Positions 32,293-41,700 of a DNA stretch of 43,665 nucleotides are shown here, one piece after another. Location: assembly GCA_027488435.1 (NCBI GenBank), contig JAIYBR010000221.1, positions 1 to 43,665 of the forward strand, in the 5' to 3' direction. The position numbers and the translations under genes are program-made. The first letter of the stretch is position 1; each line of letters begins with the position of its first letter. The DNA comes from Flavobacteriales bacterium (GTDB lineage: Bacteria; Bacteroidota; Bacteroidia; Flavobacteriales_D; Sanyastnellaceae). The notes beneath the pieces were generated by a model. It made no database searches, was not told where the DNA came from, and saw nothing but the letters and a program-made list of their open reading frames with translations.

Positions 32293-33288
32293 GTGAAAAA
32301 ATTTCTTGTCATACAAACAGCTTTCATTGGTGATGTGATTCTCGCTACTGCAGTGACAGAGCAACTACACAAGCATTTTCCGGATGCTCAAATCAGCATG
32401 CTTGTGCGTGCCGGTAATGAGACGCTTTTTCAAGGACATCCATTTATTCATCGCGTACATGTTTGGAACAAAAGATCGGCGAAATACCAAAATCTGTTCA
32501 AGCTTATACGCACTATTCGCGCTGAACATTTCGATGGCGTCATCAACTTGCAACGTCATACTGCGTCTGCGCTTATAACCTTTTTGTCGGGTGCCGTTAA
32601 AACCTCCGGATTCAGTTCATCTGCACTTTCTGTTTTCTTCTCGCACAGAGTCAAACATCGATTGGGAAAAAGGAATGAGCTGGAATATATTCACGAAGTT
32701 GATCGCTGCTTGCAACTTACGACACCCTGGTTGAAAGTGGAAAAGGCAAAACCTGTGCTTTATCCGACCACGAATGATTTTTCTGCTGTGACTCCTTATA
32801 CGAGCAAGCCTTTCATCACAATCAGTCCATCTTCGGTGTGGTTCACGAAGCAAGCGCCGGTGGAAGTATGGCGAGAGCTTATCGCTGCTCGCACCGATGT
32901 TCAGATTTACTTGTTGGGAGGGCCGGGCGACAGCAGTCTCTGCGATTCACTCGCCTCAAACAATACACATGTTTCCGTTCTTGCCGGTAAGCTATCGCTC
33001 TTGCAATCGGCCGCGCTTATGAAACAGGCCGAGATGAACTATACCAACGACAGCGCTCCGCTGCATTTGTGCTCTGCTGTGAATGCGCCTGTAAGGGCCG
33101 TATTCTGCAGTACTATTCCGGAATTTGGTTTTGGTCCTCTGTCCAACAATTCCGGCATAGTTCAATCACGGCTTGAGCTTCCCTGCAAACCTTGCGGTAA
33201 TCATGGTAAATCGGCTTGTCCGAAGGGGCATTTCGATTGCGGTAAAATTTCCCTGCCCGATTTGCTTCACACTGAAACGGTAGCATGA
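32293..33288 (+). CDS. Glycosyltransferase family 9 (ADP-heptose:LPS heptosyltransferase-like), GTG start
   Basis: GT9 enzymes transfer heptose (or related sugars) onto the lipopolysaccharide core at the inner face of the inner membrane. The 331-residue product begins KKFLVIQTAFIGDVILATAV, the canonical GT9 start, and has TISPSSVWFTKQAPVEVW, LLGGPGD, VLAGKLSLLQSAALMKQAE and NDSAPLHLCSAVNAPVRAVF (acceptor/nucleotide region). The Cys-rich C-terminal segment PCKPCGNHGKSACPKGHFDC is a frequent feature of Bacteroidota GT9 proteins. The start is GTG at 32293. The stop overlaps the next gene in an ATGA arrangement. Confidence 0.93.
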   Translation: MKKFLVIQTAFIGDVILATAVTEQLHKHFPDAQISMLVRAGNETLFQGHPFIHRVHVWNKRSAKYQNLFKLIRTIRAEHFDGVINLQRHTASALITFLSGAVKTSGFSSSALSVFFSHRVKHRLGKRNELEYIHEVDRCLQLTTPWLKVEKAKPVLYPTTNDFSAVTPYTSKPFITISPSSVWFTKQAPVEVWRELIAARTDVQIYLLGGPGDSSLCDSLASNNTHVSVLAGKLSLLQSAALMKQAEMNYTNDSAPLHLCSAVNAPVRAVFCSTIPEFGFGPLSNNSGIVQSRLELPCKPCGNHGKSACPKGHFDCGKISLPDLLHTETVA

Positions 33289-34220
33289 AGTTTACCACTG
33301 AAATACCTGTCGCCCGGTCGGAACATCAAATCAATGTTTCAGATAAACTGCTTCTTGCAGGCTCCTGTTTTGCCCAGGAGATGGGCCATTGGTTACAGCA
33401 AAGACGTTTTGACGTCAATCTGAATCCCAACGGAATTCTGTTTCAACCCTCCGTGATAGCGCGTTGCTTGCGCCGAGCAATTCTGCAACGGAAGTACGAT
33501 GAGAAGGAACTCGTTCTGAATAATAGCCTTTATCATTCTTTTGACTTTCATGGTTTGTTTAGCTCAGAAAAAACAGCTGAGCTTGTTTTAAAGTTGAATA
33601 CACAACTGGCGAGTTCTTGTGAGTCAATGTCCAATGCATCAACGCTCCTCTTAACATGGGGTTCTGCTTGGGGATATAAATGGAAAGCAACCAACGAGTG
33701 GGTTTCTAATTGCCATAAAATACCTCAGGAAAAGTTTACCAAGGAATTGATGTCTTCCGATGAAATTGTAGAGGAGTATCAGGTTCTTTTGAATGAATTA
33801 TGGTCGATTAATCCGCACCTGAAAGTCATTATTTCGGTAAGTCCTGTGCGCTATTGGAGAGATGGGGCGCAAGGAAATCAATTGTCGAAAGCTCATTTGC
33901 TAATTGCTGCTAGTAAACTCGCAGCTAATAATGCCGCTGTTCATTATTTCCCGGCCTATGAAATCATGATGGATGAACTTCGCGATTATCGATTTTACAA
34001 TCCTGACATGTTGCATCCTACGTCTCAGGCAGTCGACTTTATCATTGGTAAGTTTCAGGAAATGTTTTTTTCGGAAAAGGCGAAGCAATTTGTGGTGCGT
34101 TCAGAGCCGCTTATCCGATTTCTGGGACATCGCCCATTGCAAGAAGATGAACGTGTTTGGCTGGAAAAGCGCTCGCTCAAGGAACAAGAGCTTATTCAAT
34201 TATTGAAGACTTACAAATGA
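33285..34220 (+). CDS. GSCFA domain-containing protein
   Basis: The 311-residue cytoplasmic protein carries the eponymous GSCFA motif (LLAGSCFAQEMGHWL, about residues 23-37) and the NPNGILFQPSVIA segment, followed by LLTWGSAWGYKW, VIISVSPVRYWRDG and DMLHPTSQAVDFI. These are the Gly-Ser block, the Asn/Gly blocks and the terminal Asp-x-x-His motif of an SGNH-hydrolase-like fold. The function of the family is not established; an esterase or acyltransferase activity is plausible. It overlaps the GT9 gene by 4 bases and is followed by a terminator, so it closes the dapD, GT9 and GSCFA unit. Confidence 0.92.
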   Translation: MKFTTEIPVARSEHQINVSDKLLLAGSCFAQEMGHWLQQRRFDVNLNPNGILFQPSVIARCLRRAILQRKYDEKELVLNNSLYHSFDFHGLFSSEKTAELVLKLNTQLASSCESMSNASTLLLTWGSAWGYKWKATNEWVSNCHKIPQEKFTKELMSSDEIVEEYQVLLNELWSINPHLKVIISVSPVRYWRDGAQGNQLSKAHLLIAASKLAANNAAVHYFPAYEIMMDELRDYRFYNPDMLHPTSQAVDFIIGKFQEMFFSEKAKQFVVRSEPLIRFLGHRPLQEDERVWLEKRSLKEQELIQLLKTYK

Positions 34221-34221
34221 A

Positions 34222-34244
34222 AAAAGCCGCTCATGGCGGCTTTT
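34222..34244. terminator. Bidirectional rho-independent terminator
   Basis: GCCGC (34226-34230) and GCGGC (34236-34240) form a stem with a TCATG loop, flanked by A- and T-tracts. It can serve both the GSCFA gene (plus) and the small gene at 34267 (minus). Confidence 0.88.
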
Positions 34245-34266
34245 GTTAGAATGAAATTTCAGCTTC

Positions 34267-34611
34267 TTATTTGTGTGGAGCTGCATTTTTTTCTTCAGTA
34301 TAAAACTTCGTAATCGGATTAACCTGAATATGCACATTGGCTCCGTTTTGTTGAAGCGCTATATGCTCTCCTTCCCCGATTAAAACCTGATCGGTTGTTG
34401 TGAACTTATATCTCAATGCTGTTAAGTGGCGTTCCTGATCAAATTGAGGTGAGTAGGTGAATACAACGCCCTGTAAATGCAAATCTTTGCGCATTTGATT
34501 CAATTGTTCGCGCGTGGTTTGTCCGCTGATACTCACGTCAATGTTTCCGGTCGATTGTGCGAAGAGGATACGGCTTGCACAAACGATGATGGCTGTGATG
34601 AAGTATTTCAT
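34267..34611 (-). CDS. Small secreted protein of unknown function
   Basis: The product is 114 residues with a signal peptide (about residues 1-19, ending LFAQ). The mature part has the motif SISGQTTREQLNQMRKDLHLQGVVF, followed by two beta strands and the segment FTTTDQVLIGEGEHI. Similar segments occur in Bacteroidota M56/TonB-linked proteins, as I recall, but I cannot assign a function. The C-terminus is charged (TEEKNAAPHK). The gene stands alone, facing the GSCFA gene with a shared terminator. No TAnnTTTG box is visible on its strand upstream. Confidence 0.65.
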   Translation of the reverse strand: MKYFITAIIVCASRILFAQSTGNIDVSISGQTTREQLNQMRKDLHLQGVVFTYSPQFDQERHLTALRYKFTTTDQVLIGEGEHIALQQNGANVHIQVNPITKFYTEEKNAAPHK

Positions 34612-34708
34612 GTGTGAAGTTTTGTAAACTTGAATGGCTAGGCAAGTTTACTCCAAAAAAAATCAAGCCTTCTGTTTTTTCTGAAACTTCTTTGGTATAG
34701 CTAAAGTC

Positions 34709-34716
34709 TACATTTG
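34709..34716 (+). promoter_or_regulatory. -7 box TACATTTG upstream of the HEAT-like/psuG unit
   Basis: A perfect TAnnTTTG box ends 16 bases before the ATG at 34733. The -33 TTG is not evident. Confidence 0.5.
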
Positions 34717-34732
34717 CAAAAAAAATGTAAGG

Positions 34733-35278
34733 ATGTCAATAGCACAACAACGACGTTTAGATGCAATACGCAACGACCTGTTCAGCGGTGATGATACACG
34801 CGCAGCCAAAGCGATCAGCAGCTGCGAAGAGGATGGATCGGCACCCATGGTTGAACCGTTGATCGCGTTCTTTGCGTCAAATGCTTCCGAATCGCTTCGA
34901 ACCCGAGTGGCCTCTATGCTTGGCTCTCTGAAAGTCTCGAACGTGGAAATCTATTTCTTGCAGGCGCTTTCAAATCCTGAATGGAAACACATCCGAAAGG
35001 ATGTTATCGGGTTTATGTGGAATACCGGCTTGCAACCAGTTGATGCTGTTAGCCAGATTAGTGAATTGGCAGCCTCAGGGGATTATGCCCTCGCATTGGA
35101 ATGTCTTACGCTTTTGGAAAGTATAGAAGATCCTATTCCCGAGGAGCAGCTGCTTGAGAGCATTGCTGTCGTGCACAAGACCAATTCAGAATCCGTTGAT
35201 GTGGACTATAAAAGGTTATTGAATGAGTATATGAACGTGTTGAATTTTCACCGCGCTCAAACAGATCTAAATAGCTAA
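34733..35278 (+). CDS. HEAT-repeat-like protein of unknown function
   Basis: The 181-residue cytoplasmic protein is all-helical in appearance, with pairs of helices resembling HEAT repeats: DTRAAKAISSCEEDGSAPMVEPLIAFF, SLRTRVASMLGSLKVSNVEIYFLQAL and KHIRKDVIGFMWNTGLQP. Such proteins normally act as binding scaffolds. It is 4 bases upstream of psuG and shares its promoter, but no functional link is known to me. No catalytic motif is visible. Confidence 0.75.
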   Translation: MSIAQQRRLDAIRNDLFSGDDTRAAKAISSCEEDGSAPMVEPLIAFFASNASESLRTRVASMLGSLKVSNVEIYFLQALSNPEWKHIRKDVIGFMWNTGLQPVDAVSQISELAASGDYALALECLTLLESIEDPIPEEQLLESIAVVHKTNSESVDVDYKRLLNEYMNVLNFHRAQTDLNS

Positions 35279-35282
35279 TGCT

Positions 35283-36227
35283 ATGAGTTGGATGAATGAG
35301 TTTACTATTTCGGAAGAAGTGCATGCCGCTCTCAACGAGCATAGGCCTGTGGTAGCGCTCGAGAGTACCATCATTTCTCATGGCATGCCTTTTCCCGATA
35401 ATTTGGCCGTAGCGCGTGAAGTTGAGCATGCAGTGAGAAGCAATGGTGCAGTGCCCGCAACCATCGCCATACTGAACGGTAAAGTTTGTATTGGATTGGA
35501 GTCGGCTGCGCTCGAGCGCTTTGCGCAGGCAACAAATGTGATGAAATGCAGTCGACGTGATCTTCCATTTGCGATTACTCAGGGCATCAACGGAGCAACA
35601 ACGGTAGCTGCTACCATGATTCTGGCCGAAATGGCGGGAATACAAGTCTTCGCCACCGGTGGCATTGGTGGTGTGCACCGCGGAGCAGAGTCGACGTGGG
35701 ATGTATCAGCCGATCTTCCCGAATTCGCCCAAACGAATGTGGCTGTCGTAAGTGCAGGTGCAAAGGCTATTCTCGATTTACCTAAGACACTGGAGTATCT
35801 CGAAACTGCAGGAGTGCCCGTGATAGGTTATCAAACCACCGAATTTCCCGCTTTCTATTCGCGCACATCGGGACTCCCATTAACCCTGTCCCTGAATACT
35901 ACATCTGAAATCGCAGCTTTCATTCATGAAAAACGGCGCATGAATCTTTCAGGCGGAACGATAGTCGCCAATCCGATTCCGGCACAATTTGAAATAACGC
36001 GCGAGAAAATTGAGCCTGCAATAGAGCAGGCCATAGCGGAATCTGTTCGCGCCGGAGTGAGTGGAAAGGAGCTAACTCCGTTTCTCTTGAAGCAAATGCA
36101 TAGCATAACGGGCGGTAACAGCCAGGCGGCTAACAAGGAACTTGTTCTCCATAATGCAAAGGTTGCCGCTCAGATAGCAGTTGACCTTGCAGCCATCAAA
36201 AAAAAACACACTTTCATAGCACTTTGA
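35283..36227 (+). CDS. psuG: Pseudouridine-5'-phosphate glycosidase
   Basis: PsuG splits pseudouridine 5'-phosphate into uracil and ribose 5-phosphate. The 314-residue product matches the family throughout. It shows PVVALESTIISHGMPFP (Glu27), ATIAILNGKVCIGL, KCSRRDLPFAI (Lys88), FATGGIGGVHRGAESTWDVS, VSAGAKAILDLPKTLEYLET (Lys161), and FPAFYSRTSG. These include the catalytic Lys and the metal-binding Asp region. The kinase psuK that normally feeds it is not next to it. It follows the HEAT-like gene by 4 bases. ATGs at 35283 and 35292 are both possible starts. Confidence 0.95.
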   Translation: MSWMNEFTISEEVHAALNEHRPVVALESTIISHGMPFPDNLAVAREVEHAVRSNGAVPATIAILNGKVCIGLESAALERFAQATNVMKCSRRDLPFAITQGINGATTVAATMILAEMAGIQVFATGGIGGVHRGAESTWDVSADLPEFAQTNVAVVSAGAKAILDLPKTLEYLETAGVPVIGYQTTEFPAFYSRTSGLPLTLSLNTTSEIAAFIHEKRRMNLSGGTIVANPIPAQFEITREKIEPAIEQAIAESVRAGVSGKELTPFLLKQMHSITGGNSQAANKELVLHNAKVAAQIAVDLAAIKKKHTFIAL

Positions 36228-36254
36228 TATTTCCGCAAAGGGGCCTGTACTCAT

Positions 36255-36262
36255 TATCTTTG
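36255..36262 (+). promoter_or_regulatory. -7 box TATCTTTG, leaderless promoter of the E1 fusion gene
   Basis: A perfect TAnnTTTG box ends 4 bases before the ATG at 36267, so the predicted transcription start falls at or next to the start codon. Confidence 0.5.
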
Positions 36263-36266
36263 CGCC

Positions 36267-38633
36267 ATGTCTAAAACGTTTGAAACGCCCGACTATATTC
36301 TCACCGAAGAGAAGATCCGTCAACGTATGCTCGATGACTATCGCTTAGCGTGTATTTCGCGCGAGGCTTCTCTGTTAGGAAGAAAGGAAGTCCTGACCGG
36401 AAAAGCCAAGTTCGGAATCTTTGGTGATGGAAAGGAGTTGGCGCAAATTGCGCTTGCTAAGCAGTTCAAACCGGGCGATTGGCGTAGCGGTTACTACCGC
36501 GACCAGACGCTTATGATGGCCATTGAGCAGTTGACAGTGCAGCAGTATTTCGCAGCACTATACGCGCATACCGATATTGAGCATGAACCTGCAAGTGGCG
36601 GAAGACAAATGGGCGGACACTATGCCACGCGTTTTTTGAACGAGGACGGATCGTGGAAGAATGTCGCCGAACTGAAAAATTCATCAGCCGATATTTCACC
36701 GACAGCAGGACAAATGCCGCGTCTTGTTGGGCTGGCGCAGGCTTCCAAACTTTATCGTAATCTGCCGGAATTGCAAGACCATACCCAGTTCAGCAATAAG
36801 GGTAATGAGGTAGCTTTCGGAACCATCGGTGACGCTTCAACCAGTGAGGGACTTTTTTGGGAAAGTATGAATGCGGCTGCTGTGCTAGGCATACCCATGT
36901 GCATGAGCGTGTGGGACGACGGTTGGGGTATCTCCGTACCAAAGAAATTTCAGACCGTCAAGGAAAGTATTTCTGAAGCATTGAAAGGTTTTGAGAAAAC
37001 AACTACGACCAACGGAATTAAGATATTCAAAGCAAAGGGATGGAATTATCCTGAGCTCCTCATGACGTACGAGAAGGCAGTCAACTATTGCCGTGAAAAT
37101 CATATTCCCGTTTTAGTTCATGTGGAAGAAATTACGCAGCCGCAAGGTCACAGTACGAGCGGTTCACACGAGCGATATAAATCAAAAGAGCTTTTATCTT
37201 GGTATGAACAATACGACTGCATAGAACAGTTCAAGAAGTTCATCATTACCGATGGCTCTGCCAGCGAAAAGGAATTGGATGATATTCGCGAAGCGGCCAG
37301 AAAACAAGTACGTGAAGAACAAAAGAAGGCTTGGAGTGCTTATCGAGCCGATGTAGATTCCGACATTGTGACGTGCGTTGCGACTATCGAGGCGCTAGGT
37401 ACAGAAAGCGCAATGGCAATCGCGTCTGAACTTCGCAAGACTCTAGATCCTATTCGCAAAGATGCTTTTGTAGCCGGTAAGAAAGCCTTGCGTTTGAACG
37501 CCAAGGTTGCAGCGGCTCCGCAGCTTGAGTCGGTTTTGCAAGCCTTGCGCGATAAATGCGAAGACCGTTACTCAGGTCAACTATACAACGAATCAACTTC
37601 ATCGGCTTTGTCAGTAACACCGGTGCCTCCACAGTATGATTCACAACCCGAAATGGTTGATGGTCGCGTCATCATTCGCGATAATTGGGATTATGTGTTG
37701 CGCACCCAACCGGAGACACTCATCTTCGGGGAAGACGTTGGTAAGATAGGCGGTGTTAACCAGACAGCAGAGGGCTTGCAGGAAAAATACGGGGATTTGC
37801 GTGTGAGCGATACCGGGATTCGCGAAGCTACTATTATCGGACAAGGCATTGGAATGGCCATGCGTGGCTTGCGCCCCATTGCCGAAATTCAGTATCTCGA
37901 TTATTTATACTACGCGTTGCAAATAATGCGCGACGATTTAGCAACTGTTCATTGGCGAACGCGCGGAGGCCAGCGCGCTCCGCTCATCATATCGACGCGA
38001 GGTCATCGACTTGAAGGTGTATGGCATGCAGGAAGCCCGATGGCTGCTATCATCAGCAGCGTTCGCGGAATGCATGTGTGCGTGCCACGCAATATGACAC
38101 AAGCTGCCGGCATGTACAACACGTTGCTTGCAGCGCAAGAACCTGCTTTAGTAGTGGAGTGTTTAAATGGATATCGATCGAAAGAGCCCATGCCAACGAA
38201 TATTGGGGAATTCAGAATACCATTAGGCGTTCCTGAAATAGTTCGCGAGGGCAGTGATGTGACGATTGTTTCGTATGGTTCAACCATCCATATATGTTTG
38301 CAAGCGGCCCAAATGCTCGAGGAGAGCGGATTACAGGCAGAAGTAATCGATGTGAGAACCCTGCTGCCTTTCGATCGTAATCACAGTATTGTCGAATCGC
38401 TGAAGAAAACGAATCGCATTCTTTTCGTTGATGAAGACGTACCAGGAGGCGCAACTGCCTTTATGCTCAACGAGGTTATCAATATGCAGGGTGGTTACCG
38501 TTATTTGGATGCTCAACCGCAAACACTTTCAGCTCAGCCGCATTTACCTGCCTATGGAAGTGATGGTGATTACTTCAGCAAGCCGTCGGCAGAGGATGTA
38601 TATGATAAAGTCAGAGAACTTTGTGCTTCCTGA
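36267..38633 (+). CDS. 2-oxoacid dehydrogenase E1, alpha and beta subunits fused (branched-chain type)
   Basis: The 788-residue thiamine-diphosphate enzyme carries both halves of the E1 heterodimer in one chain. The alpha half (about residues 15-430) has YYRDQTLMM, ADISPTAGQMPRLVGLAQAS, and the ThDP/Mg motif GDASTSEGLFWESMNAA (188-204). The beta half (about 463-788) has LIFGEDVG, DTGIREATIIGQGIGMAMRGL, HSIVESLKKTNR and VDEDVPGGATAF. It oxidatively decarboxylates a branched-chain or related 2-oxoacid with separate E2 and E3 subunits, which are not in the window. Such fused E1 proteins are well known in Bacteroidota. It has its own near-leaderless promoter. Confidence 0.93.
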   Translation: MSKTFETPDYILTEEKIRQRMLDDYRLACISREASLLGRKEVLTGKAKFGIFGDGKELAQIALAKQFKPGDWRSGYYRDQTLMMAIEQLTVQQYFAALYAHTDIEHEPASGGRQMGGHYATRFLNEDGSWKNVAELKNSSADISPTAGQMPRLVGLAQASKLYRNLPELQDHTQFSNKGNEVAFGTIGDASTSEGLFWESMNAAAVLGIPMCMSVWDDGWGISVPKKFQTVKESISEALKGFEKTTTTNGIKIFKAKGWNYPELLMTYEKAVNYCRENHIPVLVHVEEITQPQGHSTSGSHERYKSKELLSWYEQYDCIEQFKKFIITDGSASEKELDDIREAARKQVREEQKKAWSAYRADVDSDIVTCVATIEALGTESAMAIASELRKTLDPIRKDAFVAGKKALRLNAKVAAAPQLESVLQALRDKCEDRYSGQLYNESTSSALSVTPVPPQYDSQPEMVDGRVIIRDNWDYVLRTQPETLIFGEDVGKIGGVNQTAEGLQEKYGDLRVSDTGIREATIIGQGIGMAMRGLRPIAEIQYLDYLYYALQIMRDDLATVHWRTRGGQRAPLIISTRGHRLEGVWHAGSPMAAIISSVRGMHVCVPRNMTQAAGMYNTLLAAQEPALVVECLNGYRSKEPMPTNIGEFRIPLGVPEIVREGSDVTIVSYGSTIHICLQAAQMLEESGLQAEVIDVRTLLPFDRNHSIVESLKKTNRILFVDEDVPGGATAFMLNEVINMQGGYRYLDAQPQTLSAQPHLPAYGSDGDYFSKPSAEDVYDKVRELCAS

Positions 38634-38655
38634 GGTGGTTGAATAAGACACCTCA
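38631..38655. other. Perfect inverted repeat at the stop of the E1 fusion gene
   Basis: TGAGGTG (38631-38637) pairs with CACCTCA (38649-38655) across an 11-base loop. The left arm includes the stop codon. No T-tract follows, so termination is possible but not typical. Confidence 0.4.
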
Positions 38656-38670
38656 AACTATACCAATTGC

Positions 38671-38702
38671 TTGCCTTCGGAGCGTGGAATCGTTTACTTT
38701 TG
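38671..38702 (+). promoter_or_regulatory. Consensus promoter of the large TonB receptor
   Basis: TTG (38671-38673), 21 bases, then TACTTTTG (38695-38702). The ATG at 38762 is 59 bases further, so this gene has a true leader, unlike many others here. Confidence 0.6.
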
Positions 38703-38724
38703 AAAGAATAAAACCACAGCTTAT

Positions 38725-38745
38725 TCCTTCGTTCGATGCGAAGGA
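38725..38745 (+). promoter_or_regulatory. Leader hairpin before the TonB receptor
   Basis: TCCTTCG and CGAAGGA form a 7-bp stem with a TTCGATG loop, within the predicted 5' leader and 17 bases before the ATG. It could influence translation or mRNA stability. Confidence 0.4.
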
Positions 38746-38761
38746 TCGATAATCACCATCA

Positions 38762-41700
38762 ATGGCGCGTTCACGAATAATCTTTTGCCTTATAGGTCTT
38801 GTTCTTTTCTTGAAAGGCAACCTTGTTGGTCAAACCGAGAGTCAACCTTATTCGCGCACGCTGACCAAAATCGATGAGTCTAGCTTCTTGGTCACCATAA
38901 AAATCAATATGCCCAATGCAAGTGATGTAATTCGCGTGTTGGAAGCATTACCTGAAAGTGCCGAATTGCTGGTTCAAGAGTCCGGTGGATCCATCACAGA
39001 GGTAACTGATCAAACTGTCAAGTTCATTTGGTTTAGGAGTTCAACTACCATGCTCACATCGCAGTATGTGGTTCGCTATTCGAATCAGGCCATGTTGAAT
39101 GGTGCCATCAGCGGTGAATTCATGCAGCTCGACTCCGATAGGGAGCTTTTGCAAATTGTAAAGTCTCCCGTCATTTCTTCCATGCTGAATACACAGCCAA
39201 GTTCATCTGAAAACCAACCGACAGAAGACAAGGAAACTACATCCGGTGAGTTCGAAGTAAGCGGACGTGTTTATGACGAAGTAACGGGAGAACCTCTCAT
39301 TGGTGCTGTGATTGGCGACGCAGCGAGCGGCAATGGAACGACGACCGATCTAGACGGAAACTTCAGTTTCAAGATTTCACAGTTGCCAACAACGCTTCAA
39401 ATTTCTCTGGTTGGTTATACTTCTCAGGAGTTAGTCATAGCCTCAGCGGAAAAGCCTTTGGATATAAGGCTTTCATCGAATGAAAGTCTGTTGAAGGATG
39501 TGAATATCGTTTCAGACCGCATCCTGGAAAGGCAGAAAATGAATCCACTTACGGTAGAAAGTATGGATGCGATTGCCATCAAGGAAGTTCCCACGGGTAA
39601 TTTCTACGAGGGATTAGCTGCACTCAAAGGTGTCGATATTGCTTCGGCTAGTTTGGGATTCCGAATCATTAATACGCGCGGTTTCAATAGCACGTCTCCG
39701 GTGCGCGTGCTGCAACTGATTGATGGAGTAGACAATCAGTCACCCGGATTGAATTTCTCACTTGGAAATTTCTTGGGAGCACCTGATCTGGACGTGAAGT
39801 CGGTGGAGGTTGTTCAAGGAGCGAGTAGTGCTTATTATGGCCCTGGTGCATTCAATGGCGTAATCAGCATGGAAACAAAGAATCCATTTCTGACGCCCGG
39901 ACTAACCGCCAATCTGAAAGTCGGGGAGAGGAGCATGGTACAACCCAGTGTGCGATGGGCTGATTTTTTCCGAAACAAGAATGGCCATCCCTGGTTTGCC
40001 TATAAGTTGAATGTTCTCTACCTCGCAGCTGAGGATTGGCAAGCGACAAATTATACTCCCATTTATGGTTCGTCAGACGGAAGCAATAATCCCGGTCGAT
40101 TTGATGCGGTCAATATTTATGGCGACGAGTATTTCCCGGCTAACGACTATTCAACTGCATCTCCTTCATCGCAACAGTATAGAGGAGTTGGTGCTTTCTA
40201 CCGAACAGGGTATAGGGAGGAGGATTTGGTTGATTATGACACTGAAAATTTGAAGGTGAGTGCAGCGGCCCACTTTCGTTTGAAGCCCGAACTTGAATAC
40301 GATTCACCTGAACTCATACTTCAGTCGAATTTTGGTCAGGGCACTACTGTATATCAGGGCGACAACCGATTTAGTTTGCGTAATATTCTCTTCTACCAGA
40401 ACCGAATAGAGCTGCGAAAAAATAAGAAGTACTTTCTGCGTGCTTATGCTACTCATGAAAATGCGGGCGACAGTTACGACCCGTACTTCACAGCTAAGCG
40501 ATTGCAAGAGGATGCTCGATCGAATGAAGACTGGGCTTCGGTGTACCTCAAGTATTGGCAACAGAAGGTTATTCCGCGAATGAATGCGCTGGGTTACCCG
40601 AATTTACAGTTAAACCCAGCCTGGCCGGGCCCGGTGCTCGACCCATATTACGAACAGTTTTTCTTGCCTTACAGTAATACAGTCTGGATGAATACGTACA
40701 GTGATTCTCTTGCGCAATGGCATCATTGGGTTGAGAATCTCACCAATAACGGGAACGCCGGGATACCCATGGATAGCCTTGGCTACTATTCCCCAGGAAC
40801 AGATCAATTCAATACTGCCTTCAATAGAATTACTTCAGGTAAAAACAACGAAAAGGAACAAGGCACGAAATTCTATGATAGGTCAGCGTTGTACCAATTG
40901 CAAGGTGAATATCAATGGTCTTTTTCTCGACTGGATGAATTGAGAGTAGGGTTTAGTGGCCGTTTGTACACTCCAGATTCGGATGGTACTATTTTCATTG
41001 ATACGCTCACAGAAACAATAACCGGCGATGCCGCGTCGGGTTTCGATACTACGTACAGCAAAAACAGATTTACAAATTATCAATATGGATTTTACGTAGG
41101 GATGGAAAAGAAGGTGGCCGACAAATGGGTATTCAGCGCTACCATGAGAGCCGATAAAAATCAAAATTTTGACGCTGTTTTTTCGCCGGCAGCATCTGTG
41201 GTTTTTTCACCAAGGTCCAATCATTTCTTGCGTTTATCTTTTACCAGCGCAGTTCGCAATCCAACTTTGACCGACCAGTACCTCAACCTGAACGTGGGGC
41301 CGGCAATTCTGAGGGGGAATTTGGAGGGGGCCGACAGCCTTATCACAGTCGATTCATTCATCAAATGGCGTGATACGCAAAAAGCCTCATCGTTGGAATA
41401 TTTCAATGTAGATCCAATACGTCCGGAACAAGCTCAGTCAATAGAAGTGGGGTATAGGGCAACATTGAACAATCGCCTTTTCCTGGATGTTTCGGCATTT
41501 AGCACATTCTATAAAAACTTCATAGGTTATCGCATTGGAATTGACGCTCCTTTCACTGAGTCAGGTCAAATCGAGAATTTGTCTCAGATTCGTGTTTATC
41601 GATATGCTGCCAACAGTTCAAATGAGGTCGTTTCGCAAGGCGCCAATCTTGGTGTCAATTATTACTACTGGAAGCAACATGCCTTTTCATTCAACTATTC

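Noticed and set aside
35133-35678. A 181-codon minus-strand reading frame opposite the HEAT-like gene and psuG
   Set aside because: It lies wholly antisense to two well-supported genes and its translation has no recognisable domain or signal; the same applies to the plus-strand frame at 4978-5475 opposite ACMSD.
36267-38633. Fusion of E1 alpha and beta as a sequencing artefact
   Set aside because: The join is a clean linker in one frame and such fused E1 enzymes are common in Bacteroidota.
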